Source of the DNA: an uncultured Saprospiraceae bacterium
Lineage (GTDB): Bacteria; Bacteroidota; Bacteroidia; Chitinophagales; Saprospiraceae
Direction of reading: 5' to 3'
Length of the DNA stretch: 12,144 bases
NCBI GenBank assembly: GCA_937959375.1
Contig: CALGLS010000091.1
Span: 1 to 12,144 of the forward strand
The translations under genes and the position numbers were made by a program. The notes below the pieces were generated by a model. That model worked only from the letters and a program-made list of their open reading frames with translations, made no database searches and was not told the origin of the DNA. This document shows, piece by piece, positions 1 through 6,490 of this stretch. Every line of letters starts with the position of its first letter. Within the stretch, counting starts at the first letter, position 1.

Positions 1-1365
1 GGAGAGCATCCAGAAGATGTCGTTACAAAGGTTTTGGATAGAAATACACAATGGAAAAACGCGCTAGTCGTTGGGGATTGGACGGGAAGTATGTATCCCT
101 ACGGAGGGCAAGCCTTGCTTTGGCATACCCTCAATTTTAAAACTTCTGGCTTAGACTATTTTGCACTTTTCAATGATGGTGATGACAAGAGTTATAATGA
201 AAAGATAATTGGTGAAACTGGAGGCATCTACTTTGAACAAGCGGATAACATAGATCGAGTGATGCATCTTTACCGATTAGTTATGCTGAAAGGTGGGGGT
301 GGAGATGGTCCTGAAAATGATTTGGAAGGCATTCTTAAAGCAATCAAAAAATATCCGTATCACCAAGACTTGATTTTGATTGCAGACAACAATGCTTGTG
401 TGCGAGATATGGAATTACTAGATTCAATCAAAGAGCCCGTAAAAGTAATCGTGTGCGGTTATACTGATTTACGAGGTTTGAATCCTCAATACTACGAAAT
501 TGCACTGAGAACCGGAGGCTCACTTCATACCATGGAATTAGATTTGTATAATTTACAAGTCAAACTAAACAAAAAGAAAAAGCTAAAGACACTGGCGGGA
601 CAAAAAATAAAGATTTCATCTGCACCTCCTTGTGCTAATCGCAGAAATGCCTTTACTACAGAATACTACAAAAATAAAATTTATAAAGATTTAGAGGAAG
701 CATTAAAGGATAAAAGAAAGGTGGTTAATCTTGATCTGTCAAACAAAGGACTCAGCAAGATTCCTAAAAGGATTAAAAAGATAAGTCGTCTAAGAAACTT
801 GGTTTTGAAAAACAATAAAATTACAAAAATACCAAAACACATTTATAGCTCAGCTTGGATAACTAATCTAGACTTATCAAACAACCAGATTTCAGAGATA
901 CCAGCAAAACTTGATGACAACAGACAATTAAAGAGAATCGACCTAAGTCATAACAAAATAAAATCCATTGATCTTTCTTTCTCAAATTTAAAAGGCTTTC
1001 GATACCTCAACCTTTCAAACAACGAAATTACCAGTATCTCAAAAAGATTGAATGCTAGACCTCTTGTTTATCTATACCTTGACAACAACCAAATAGAAGA
1101 ATTACCCGCAACAATCAGCAGATTAAAATACCTAGAAGAACTAACCATTAGTGGAAACCAACTAACTGAACTAACTCGTAAAATTAGTTATCTAAAAAGA
1201 CTAAAAGTATTAGACCTGTCTTACAACCAACTAAGCAAACTCCCAACTAGCCTAGGCAGATTGAAAAAATTAGAACGCCTCATTTTGACAGGAAACCCGA
1301 TGAGTATTGAATATGTGAAACGAATACAGGAGGTACTTCCGAATACGGTGGTGGAGTTTCAGTAG
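1..1365 (+). CDS. VWA-like domain plus leucine-rich-repeat protein, 5'-partial
   Basis: The frame is open from base 1, so the gene begins outside the window; 454 codons plus a TAG stop are visible. A TTG at 34 could act as a start, but in-frame residues before it (GEHPEDVVTKV) read like more of the same protein. Counting from that TTG, residues about 10-170 resemble a von Willebrand A fold. DWTGSM fits the MIDAS DxSxS pattern with Thr in the middle, GGGGDGPEN looks like the second metal-loop region, and LILIADNN is a later core strand. A Lys-rich linker (about 179-192) leads to nine repeats of about 23 residues from about 229, with the bacterial/ROCO-like pattern LxxLDLSxNxIxxIP. No membrane segment is visible in this part. 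The family role is unknown; binding of a protein partner through the LRR is inference. High confidence in the LRR, moderate in the VWA assignment. Confidence 0.85.
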   Translation, partial: GEHPEDVVTKVLDRNTQWKNALVVGDWTGSMYPYGGQALLWHTLNFKTSGLDYFALFNDGDDKSYNEKIIGETGGIYFEQADNIDRVMHLYRLVMLKGGGGDGPENDLEGILKAIKKYPYHQDLILIADNNACVRDMELLDSIKEPVKVIVCGYTDLRGLNPQYYEIALRTGGSLHTMELDLYNLQVKLNKKKKLKTLAGQKIKISSAPPCANRRNAFTTEYYKNKIYKDLEEALKDKRKVVNLDLSNKGLSKIPKRIKKISRLRNLVLKNNKITKIPKHIYSSAWITNLDLSNNQISEIPAKLDDNRQLKRIDLSHNKIKSIDLSFSNLKGFRYLNLSNNEITSISKRLNARPLVYLYLDNNQIEELPATISRLKYLEELTISGNQLTELTRKISYLKRLKVLDLSYNQLSKLPTSLGRLKKLERLILTGNPMSIEYVKRIQEVLPNTVVEFQ

Positions 1366-1367
1366 GA

Positions 1368-1405
1368 GAATTAGAGTGTGAATTTGTGAATTAGAATTAG
1401 AACCT
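1368..1405. repeat. Degenerate GAATNN hexamer array
   Basis: Hexamers GAATTA, GAGTGT, GAATTT, then after a 2-nt slip GAATTA, GAATTA, GAACCT, begin three bases after the stop codon of the VWA-LRR gene. The same hexamer class recurs at 3381-3416 and, in the opposite orientation, at 3481-3516. Confidence 0.6.
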
Positions 1406-1614
1406 GCCTAGCCGATAGGATAGGTTAGAATTAGAATGGCCTTCTAACGTAGAGTAGTGGGAATGGGAATTTTTTCTCTCAATTGATAGGTCTTTGTCGA
1501 AAATGCTGAATCACGTCCACAATTTATTTTCTTGCGTCAGCAAAAAATATACACCCTATGTGGCCTCTACCAACACAAACACTTTAACGTGCACTATAAA
1601 CCTATGCCTCTATG

Positions 1615-1636
1615 CCTGCCTGCCGGCAAAGGCAGG
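1615..1636. repeat. REP-like imperfect palindrome (CCTGCC...GGCAGG)
   Basis: CCTGCC at 1615-1620 is mirrored by GGCAGG at 1631-1636, with an inner TGCCGGCA palindrome at 1621-1628. The GC-rich block stands out from its A/T-rich surroundings. It lies between convergent genes, a usual place for REP-like elements. No transposase-like gene is nearby. Confidence 0.55.
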
Positions 1637-1661
1637 TGTTTAAAAAACGCGAAAGTGGGAA

Positions 1662-1700
1662 AATAGGAATAGGAATAGGAATAGGAATAGGAATAGGAAT
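1662..1700. repeat. AATAGG tandem hexamer microsatellite, 6.5 copies
   Basis: Six perfect AATAGG units plus AAT, 61 bp downstream of the stop of the minus-strand decarboxylase gene. The copies are identical, which suggests recent slippage. A minus-strand reading frame through it encodes only alternating Ser-Tyr and is not a gene. Confidence 0.9.
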
Positions 1701-1760
1701 TCACCATACCAAAAGAAAAACTGAAACTTTGATTGGTCACTCTAACTTTAATTCCAATGG

Positions 1761-2522
1761 CTAAACCGTCCCAAACTCCACAACACCCAAATGCTCCACA
1801 ATAGCCTTCACCGTCTGTCCCTTCTTCATATACATCGCCGGAGTAGCAGCACCAGCAAGAATAACCGAACCAGCCGGAATCTCCTGACCATACTGTGTTG
1901 CCAAACGAGTAGCAGCAGTCAGCGCCAACCAAGGGTCACCCAAGATCGCCGCAGATGAACCAATCTGAACAGGAACACCATCCATTTCCAAAACCATTTT
2001 TAGATTCTTAATCGGCATGTTATGTTTATGCCAAGGGCCGATAATCACACCTGCGGAAGAGCAGTTATCAGCAATAACATCTTCTAACGAAAATTTGAAA
2101 TTTTGATAGCGGGAGTCAATAATTTCTATAGCAGCAGCAATTGATTCGGTATGACTTTTAGCCTCAGCTACCGTCAGTTCACGATCAATTTTTTCTTTTA
2201 TCAGAAAACAGATTTCTGGTTCTGCACGAGGGTGGATATACTTGTCAAAAGGAACCTCGCCACCATTTTTGTAAAACATATCATCTGTCAGTCGCCCCCA
2301 AATCATATCGTGAACTCCCATTTGTTTCATCTTCGCCTCACTCGTAAAGCCCATTTTTAAGCCAATAAGTTTTTCGCCACGAGCATATCGCTGCTCTAGC
2401 GACAAGCGTTGAATCTCGTAAGAATCATCTACATTGAATTGGTGTTCTGCACTCAATTGTGCAATGGCTTGAGCCGAATGAGCGGCCTGATCGACTGTTT
2501 CTGCTAGTTGACTGAAGTTCAT
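1761..2522 (-). CDS. 4-oxalocrotonate decarboxylase-like enzyme (2-keto-4-pentenoate hydratase/FAH superfamily)
   Basis: 253 aa from an ATG at 2522, the usual length for the MhpD/DmpH group. These cytosolic, divalent-metal enzymes either decarboxylate 2-oxo-3-hexenedioate (4-oxalocrotonate) or hydrate 2-oxopent-4-enoate in meta-cleavage pathways. The motifs favour the decarboxylase branch: GLKMGFTSEAKMKQMGV near residues 54-70, IHPRAEPEICF (96-106) and IEIIDSRYQNFKFSLEDV (132-149). By family analogy Glu101, Glu103 and Glu133 would hold the metal. The SRYxNFKF signature differs from the SRIRDW-type signature of MhpD hydratases. No tautomerase, dehydrogenase, ring-cleaving dioxygenase or aldolase of such a pathway lies in the window, so the gene is isolated here. 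The lipoprotein gene is 159 bp upstream on the same strand, with a large hairpin between them. Family is sure; decarboxylase versus hydratase is likely but not proven. Confidence 0.88.
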   Translation of the reverse strand: MNFSQLAETVDQAAHSAQAIAQLSAEHQFNVDDSYEIQRLSLEQRYARGEKLIGLKMGFTSEAKMKQMGVHDMIWGRLTDDMFYKNGGEVPFDKYIHPRAEPEICFLIKEKIDRELTVAEAKSHTESIAAAIEIIDSRYQNFKFSLEDVIADNCSSAGVIIGPWHKHNMPIKNLKMVLEMDGVPVQIGSSAAILGDPWLALTAATRLATQYGQEIPAGSVILAGAATPAMYMKKGQTVKAIVEHLGVVEFGTV

Positions 2523-2576
2523 ATGCTTGTTTTACTTGAGTCAAATGTAGTGAAAAAAGACGGAAGACGGAAGATC

Positions 2577-2670
2577 GAAGCCGGAAGTTTCTCTCTAATA
2601 TAGGTTTCCCGCGATCACTAACTCGCGATCGCGGGAAACACTGCATACCAATTAGGTAACTTCGGTCTTC
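2577..2670. repeat. Nested inverted repeat with a perfect 13-bp GC-rich stem
   Basis: The inner arms GTTTCCCGCGATC (2604-2616) and GATCGCGGGAAAC (2627-2639) pair perfectly around a 10-nt loop. Outer arms at 2577-2589 and 2658-2670 pair at 11 of 13 positions. The inner right arm includes the palindrome CGCGATCGCG (2624-2633). It lies just past the lipoprotein stop and upstream of the decarboxylase start. No U-tract follows on the minus strand, so it is not a classical intrinsic terminator, although it could slow or protect transcripts. Confidence 0.7.
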
Positions 2671-2681
2671 TAACTCTTTCT

Positions 2682-3257
2682 TTATTCAGAAACCTTCCCA
2701 CGGATATTCCAATTGATATCTACTTCATTGTCAGAGAAGTCGCGGAGTGAAGTCCATCCAACGGCACCGGCAGAAATCATCCAATCGCCATTAGCATTAG
2801 CAGGACCAAGGTCGCAGCCAAGGCTACCCAAGGTAGATCCATGTTCTACACGAACACAAATCCAGATATCTTCTCCAGTAATGTCAATTGGTGTGTCGAG
2901 TACATGTTTGTTCCAACTCTCTCCATTAATGGTTGCGGTAAGATTGGTAGAATAAAGTTCTGGACCAGGTGCAGAAGCAGTGCCTGCTCCAAAAATAACC
3001 AACTCACATTTACTCGGAATCGTCAAGATATAAAAAGAAACTTCTTCTAATTTTTTGCCTGTATAATCAGCAGTAAATGAAGCAGGGAAGCGAGCCCCAA
3101 GCTCATATACGCCAGCATCAAGTGCAGGAGCATCAGAGGCTTCGTCATCATAAGAGAGCTGATATTCATTGGTCTCCTGTGGTGTATCGTCATCATCTTT
3201 TTTACAAGAAACAAAAACAAGACTAAGGGCTAAGAGAACTAAAAAAGTATTTTTCAT
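2682..3257 (-). CDS. Surface lipoprotein with adhesin-like beta-sandwich domain, function unknown
   Basis: 191 aa from the ATG at 3257. The frame stays open upstream to 3305, but starting there would put 16 extra residues (MFCPTPNF...) before a clean signal peptide, so I reject it. Residues 1-18 form a lipoprotein signal, MKNTFLVLLALSLVFVSC, with the acceptor Cys at 18. The KKDDDD that follows resembles the charged lipoprotein export signal that sends Bacteroidota lipoproteins to the outer face of the outer membrane. The rest looks like one beta-rich domain, with GARFPASF, GKKLEEVSFY, WNKHVLDTPIDI, IWICVRVEH, GPANANGDWM and INWNIRGKV. This pattern resembles modules seen at the ends of Bacteroidota secreted proteases and adhesins, but I cannot name it with certainty. 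Three Cys follow the lipidated one (in SKCEL, IWICV and LGCDL). Confidence 0.75.
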   Translation of the reverse strand: MKNTFLVLLALSLVFVSCKKDDDDTPQETNEYQLSYDDEASDAPALDAGVYELGARFPASFTADYTGKKLEEVSFYILTIPSKCELVIFGAGTASAPGPELYSTNLTATINGESWNKHVLDTPIDITGEDIWICVRVEHGSTLGSLGCDLGPANANGDWMISAGAVGWTSLRDFSDNEVDINWNIRGKVSE

Positions 3258-3380
3258 GATATTATTTTTTTGAAATACTAGAAAATTAGGTGTAGGACAA
3301 AACATTAAGAATGTTCTATAACTAATACGTTTGGAGATCTAAAGAATGGACTTAGTTGATGAGGTTTAACAGAATCTTAA

Positions 3381-3516
3381 GAATGTGAATTGGAATTAGA
3401 ATGTGAATTAGAATTACCCAAATGACGCAGAATTTATGTTAGAAGATCATTCCCATTCCCATTCCCATTCCGTTAGAGGGACATTCTAACTCTAATTCAC
3501 ATTCACATTCTAATTC
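3381..3516. repeat. Inverted GAATNN hexamer arrays around an ATTCCC tandem core
   Basis: Six hexamers of GAATNN type fill 3381-3416. Their mirror image, again six units with one GAGTTA variant, fills 3481-3516. A 16-bp perfect inverted match joins 3393-3408 to 3501-3516. Between the arms lie 3.8 copies of ATTCCC (3449-3471). The whole block sits just beyond the stop of the minus-strand aminotransferase, ahead of the lipoprotein gene, and could fold into a long hairpin in mRNA from either strand. Confidence 0.75.
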
Positions 3517-3540
3517 TAAGTAAAATTTGAAAAATTTTAA

Positions 3541-4644
3541 TTAGCAGATTTTTCGCAAAGCAGCAATACAAGCCTCATTTGCCTCTCGAGTACCAATGGT
3601 AACACGCACACAACCTGGCGCACCAAAGTTGGCAACAGGACGAACCATCACACCTTCTTCTTGCATCTTAGATTCAAATTCGTATTCATCCATTTCAGGT
3701 CGAAGCAAAATGAAGTTACCCTGTGATTTCCAGTAGTGTATTCCAATTTCGTCTAATGCTTTATAGATGATCTCTTTTTCGGTGTTCACCAAATCCACTG
3801 TTTGTTCAATAAACTCCTTGTCATCTAGTGCGGCAAGAGCAGCTTCGAGTGCAAGGATATTGATCATGAAAGGCTTGTATAGTTGCTGAATGTATTGCGC
3901 AATTTCCGGAGTAGAGTAGGCATAGCCCACACGAAGTCCTGCAAGACCATAGGCTTTTGAAAAACTGTTGATACCAATCACCTGCTTACCCGCTTTTACA
4001 TAAGGTAAAGCAGTTGTGTAATCTGCTGCTGTCGCATAATGGAAATACACTTCATCTAAAACTACGATGACATGATCAGGAACATTGTTGATCAAGCGAT
4101 CCAAATCTGATTTTGGAATATAAGTTCCGGTTGGATTGTTTGGGCTAGTTAAGAAAACCAAACGTGTTTTATCATTGATGGCATTCAAAACACCGTCAAC
4201 ATCCAAGGTGTAATCAGGAGCTAGCAGCGGAACGTCAACTACCTTCGCTCCTTGTTTTTGTGAAAACATTTGATACACCAAAAATGCAGGGTTTGAAATT
4301 ACAATTTCTAAATCTTCTTCTAGAAAACCTCTAATAATTAATTCTAAAACTTCCGATCCACTCGGTCCAGTAATAAACTGACCAGCTTTCAAGTCACCAT
4401 CGTAAAATTTTTCTAATGCAGTTTGCAAGCGAGCATCATTACGATCTGGGTATTCGTGTAGTTTATCAATATTATCTTTTATCGCTTTTATCGCCTTTGG
4501 AGAAGAGCCCAAGAGGTTTTCATTCGATGAAAGTTTATGGAGCTTTTTGCCCAGTTGAGCTAATTCATCTTTCGTTTTTCCACCTCTGTAAGCAACCTTC
4601 ACTTTCAAATACGGTTTGAATATAGACACTGTCTTTTCTTTCAT
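3541..4644 (-). CDS. hisC: HisC-like PLP-dependent aminotransferase (fold type I, class I/II)
   Basis: 367 aa from the ATG at 4644. A TTG three codons upstream (4653) is in frame but unlikely. It is a cytosolic pyridoxal-phosphate enzyme of the histidinol-phosphate aminotransferase group, which swaps an amino group between histidinol phosphate (or an aromatic amino acid in paralogues) and 2-oxoglutarate. Visible motifs are KLSSNENLLGSSPKA (37-51), PSGSEVLELIIRGF (94-107), SPNNPTG (167-173), LDEVYFHY (196-203) with the PLP-contacting Asp197 and Tyr200, SFSKAYGLAGLRVGY (227-241) with Lys230 as the Schiff-base lysine, and a C-terminal VRVTIGT containing the carboxylate-binding Arg. No other his gene is nearby, so an aromatic or broad-range aminotransferase role is possible and the symbol is tentative. 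It is divergent from the BioD-like gene across a 376-bp spacer. Confidence 0.88.
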   Translation of the reverse strand: MKEKTVSIFKPYLKVKVAYRGGKTKDELAQLGKKLHKLSSNENLLGSSPKAIKAIKDNIDKLHEYPDRNDARLQTALEKFYDGDLKAGQFITGPSGSEVLELIIRGFLEEDLEIVISNPAFLVYQMFSQKQGAKVVDVPLLAPDYTLDVDGVLNAINDKTRLVFLTSPNNPTGTYIPKSDLDRLINNVPDHVIVVLDEVYFHYATAADYTTALPYVKAGKQVIGINSFSKAYGLAGLRVGYAYSTPEIAQYIQQLYKPFMINILALEAALAALDDKEFIEQTVDLVNTEKEIIYKALDEIGIHYWKSQGNFILLRPEMDEYEFESKMQEEGVMVRPVANFGAPGCVRVTIGTREANEACIAALRKIC

Positions 4645-4670
4645 GATTTTCAATCTTTTTTATCGTTTCT

Positions 4671-4689
4671 AATTGAGTCTGGCTCAATT
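4671..4689. promoter_or_regulatory. AATTGAG-N5-CTCAATT palindrome in the aminotransferase leader
   Basis: Perfect 7-bp arms at 4671-4677 and 4683-4689 around TCTGG, 26 bp upstream of the aminotransferase ATG. The symmetry and position fit an operator or a small leader hairpin, but in A/T-rich DNA it could be chance. Confidence 0.3.
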
Positions 4690-4852
4690 CTAAGTTGATG
4701 CGAAGTTAATGAATTGCGGTGAGAAGGCTAAGCTATTAGCTGGAAACTCTTAAACTTTTGTTGTGGCACCGATCTTTACAAATATCGCATATGTGGTAAA
4801 CATCTTTGGAATCTTAAGGCAACTTGTATATATTGGAAACCAAATAGAAGTG

Positions 4853-4962
4853 TTTAAGTTGCGAGCAACTTAAAAGATGGGAGTAGGAAATGGGAAGTTG
4901 CGCGCGTTATTTGGAAACTTCCCACTTCCATCTTCTGTCCTCAAGTTGTTCGCAACTTGAAT
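4853..4962. repeat. 110-bp nested quasi-palindrome upstream of BioD-like gene
   Basis: The outer arms AAGTTGCGAGCAACTT (4856-4871) and AAGTTGTTCGCAACTT (4943-4958) are inverted copies matching at 15 of 16 bases, and each is almost self-palindromic. The inner arms TGGGAAGTT (4891-4899) and AACTTCCCA (4916-4924) are perfect, around a GCGCGCG-containing loop. The purine-rich segments between them are also roughly complementary. It ends about 60 bp before the TTG start. Confidence 0.7.
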
Positions 4963-5020
4963 TATTACAACTTCTGAAATAAAATTTCATTATTGTTTAT
5001 ACGCAACTAAATACAAAGAT

Positions 5021-6133
5021 TTGAGACCACTCTACGTAGCAGCAACTGGACAACACGTCGGTAAAACAACTTCCACTCTTGGACTCGTCAATATTGTAAA
5101 TGACCTAGGTTATTCTGTAGGTTATTGTAAACCTGTGGGGCAAGAACATCTCAATATAGGTGGTCAACTAATTGATAAGGATGTGACTTTGTTTGCACAA
5201 TCATTGGGCTTTCCCATTGAAGGAAAACTACATAGCCCCGTGGTCATTGCCAAAGGAGTGACCAAAAAGTATATTGATAATCCAGAGCAGTTTCACTTTA
5301 GAGAAGCTATTCAAAAGAGTGCAGCTGTTTTGCAAGATAGACATGATATCGTGATTTACGAAGGTACCGGACATCCAGGCGTAGGAGCGGTGGCTGATAT
5401 TTCAAATGCTGAAGTTGCCAAAATGTTGAACGCAGGTGTATTGATGATCGCTGAAGGTGGTATCGGAAGTACCATTGATGAACTCGTACTTAGTATCTCT
5501 CAATTTAAACTTTATAATGTTCCCATCTTGGGCATTATCGTAAATAAAGTACTGCCAGAAAAGAGTGAACAGGTTGCTCATTATGTGGGTAAGAAATTAA
5601 AGACGATGGACCTTGATCTATTGGGAGTTTTACCTTTCGATAAAAGAATGTCTTTCCCATTAATGGAAACAGTGAAAAGAGCGGTCGCAGGTCGCTGCAT
5701 TGTTAATGATAATAAACTTGACAATCGGATTGAAGATATTGTAGCTGGATCGTTGGTAGATATCAGAGAATTTTCCAGTTTTAAAAATATTTTATTGGTG
5801 GTGAGTGCCAAGCGATTGGAAGATGCTATTTCAAAAGTGAAGTCGGTAGCTGAGCTAAAAAATCTTTCTAAATCTCCGCTTTCTGGAATCATTCTTACGG
5901 GCGATGGAAGTCATACTTATTTAGAAGGCGCAAGTCTCAAAAATGAGTATATTTTGAAGCACAACATCCCAGTCGTTACTACCGCTTTAGATACCTACGG
6001 TTCAGTAATTAAAATAAGTAGAATCGAGGTGAAAATAAATACGCGAACACCTTGGAAAACACAACGAGCGATTGAATTGATTAATGAAAACGTAAATGTT
6101 GGATCTATTTTGCAAAAATTAGAACTTTTATAA
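5021..6133 (+). CDS. BioD/Pta-N-like P-loop protein with DRTGG domain
   Basis: 370 aa. The start is TTG: the nearest in-frame stop upstream is at 4958, no ATG lies between, and the Walker A motif GQHVGKTT (10-17) is already at the N-terminus, as is usual for this family. Residues 1-210 form a dethiobiotin-synthetase-like P-loop domain, with the substrate-loop motif EGTGHPG (114-120), GIGSTIDELVLSISQF and a GIIVNKV strand (171-177). Residues about 215-335 resemble the DRTGG domain found in the middle of long phosphotransacetylases, including ILLVVSAKRLEDA and SGIILTGDG. The C-terminal phosphotransacetylase catalytic domain is absent, so this is not Pta. Lack of biotin genes nearby and the DRTGG domain argue against a true BioD. 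The substrate is unknown; a regulatory or nucleotide-sensing role is inference. pckA lies 483 bp downstream on the same strand with its own promoter. Confidence 0.8.
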   Translation: MRPLYVAATGQHVGKTTSTLGLVNIVNDLGYSVGYCKPVGQEHLNIGGQLIDKDVTLFAQSLGFPIEGKLHSPVVIAKGVTKKYIDNPEQFHFREAIQKSAAVLQDRHDIVIYEGTGHPGVGAVADISNAEVAKMLNAGVLMIAEGGIGSTIDELVLSISQFKLYNVPILGIIVNKVLPEKSEQVAHYVGKKLKTMDLDLLGVLPFDKRMSFPLMETVKRAVAGRCIVNDNKLDNRIEDIVAGSLVDIREFSSFKNILLVVSAKRLEDAISKVKSVAELKNLSKSPLSGIILTGDGSHTYLEGASLKNEYILKHNIPVVTTALDTYGSVIKISRIEVKINTRTPWKTQRAIELINENVNVGSILQKLELL

Positions 6134-6209
6134 GCATTTAATTTGACTAAGAAAACACTTCTTTTTTACCCTCTAACTCCTTGATAATCACATAAAACAA
6201 GGCACTCAC

Positions 6210-6249
6210 AGTGTATCTCGTACACTAATTATTTTCTATATATTTTTTC
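6210..6249 (+). terminator. Weak terminator-like hairpin after BioD-like gene
   Basis: AGTGTA (6210-6215) and TACACT (6221-6226) form a 6-bp stem around TCTCG, followed by a T-rich stretch through 6249. The stem is short and the T-run interrupted. Its place, between the BioD-like stop and the next promoter, supports a terminator role. Confidence 0.35.
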
Positions 6250-6262
6250 AAAACATATGCTT

Positions 6263-6290
6263 TTTGCAATGACAATTTCTATAACTTTGC
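6263..6290 (+). promoter_or_regulatory. Bacteroidota-type promoter of the pckA leader
   Basis: TAACTTTGC at 6282-6290 matches the Bacteroidota -7 consensus TAnnTTTGY exactly. TTTG at 6263-6266 could be the -33 element, with a 15-nt spacer that is shorter than usual. Transcription would begin around 6295-6298, right before the foldable region and about 320 nt before the pckA ATG. Confidence 0.55.
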
Positions 6291-6295
6291 GTCAT

Positions 6296-6490
6296 AAGCA
6301 TGGAGTTGTTTAAGCACAAAGGGTAAAATTTTGTGTAGGATTATTGATCTAAAAGAAAGTTATCGTTCTTTTCAACTCCAAAGTAAATACTGAAGAAATA
6401 GGCATCTCCTACAACTGTCTGTAGCGTAATTAGAACTAAAAATGACTTAGGTTTAATTATTGCATGTTACAAATGTGCTTGACAATTAGA
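6296..6490 (+). ncRNA. Candidate structured leader RNA or small RNA upstream of pckA
   Basis: Starting just after the promoter, this region can form a three-way junction: P1 TGGAGTTG/CAACTCCA (6301-6308 with 6373-6380), P2 CACAAA/TTTGTG (6315-6320 with 6330-6335) and P3 AAAAGAA/TTCTTTT (6351-6357 with 6366-6372), with P3 abutting P1. TAGGA in the junction can pair with TCCTA (6407-6411). A further hairpin joins 6427-6439 to 6447-6459 (12 of 13 pairs). A competing fold pairs 6304-6318 with 6474-6487 (14 bp including two wobbles, one bulge), which excludes P1 and P2. No coding potential was found. I do not recognise a known riboswitch; a 6S-like RNA is possible. Base pairing in A/T-rich DNA is partly expected by chance, so confidence is limited. 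Confidence 0.4.

Larger units (their letters stand above)
1366..1760. other. Convergent intergenic spacer with short-period repeats
   Basis: This 395-bp spacer lies between the 3' ends of the VWA-LRR gene (+) and the decarboxylase gene (-). It starts with a degenerate run of GAATTA-type hexamers (1368-1405), continues with an imperfect palindrome-like stretch (1402-1427) and more GAATTA units, and contains the CCTGCC palindrome and AATAGG array listed separately. I found no credible gene, tRNA or clear intrinsic terminator in it. Confidence 0.6.
4645..5020. other. Divergent intergenic spacer between aminotransferase and BioD-like gene
   Basis: This 376-bp spacer must hold promoters for both flanking genes, because they are transcribed away from each other. 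I see no convincing TAnnTTTG box; GCGAAGTTA at 4700-4708 reads TAACTTCGC on the minus strand, one base from that consensus. It contains the AATTGAG palindrome (4671-4689) and the large quasi-palindrome (4853-4962). No coding potential was found. Confidence 0.5.

Noticed and set aside
1594..1932. Minus-strand 112-codon frame with a Ser-Tyr repeat
   Set aside because: The Ser-Tyr run is the AATAGG microsatellite read through, and the rest overlaps the decarboxylase gene in another frame.
2425..2646. Minus-strand 73-codon frame over the decarboxylase start
   Set aside because: It overlaps the well-supported decarboxylase N-terminus and the hairpin in another frame and has no recognisable features.
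2713..3050. Plus-strand frames of 69-80 codons opposite the lipoprotein
   Set aside because: They are antisense shadows of a gene with a clear signal peptide and have no supporting motifs.
3258..3305. N-terminal extension of the lipoprotein (MFCPTPNF...)
   Set aside because: It would bury the signal peptide and lipobox; the internal ATG at 3257 gives a clean type II signal.
6296..6380. Purine or c-di-GMP riboswitch, suggested by the three-way junction
   Set aside because: The conserved junction and loop bases of those classes are missing; only the overall shape is similar.
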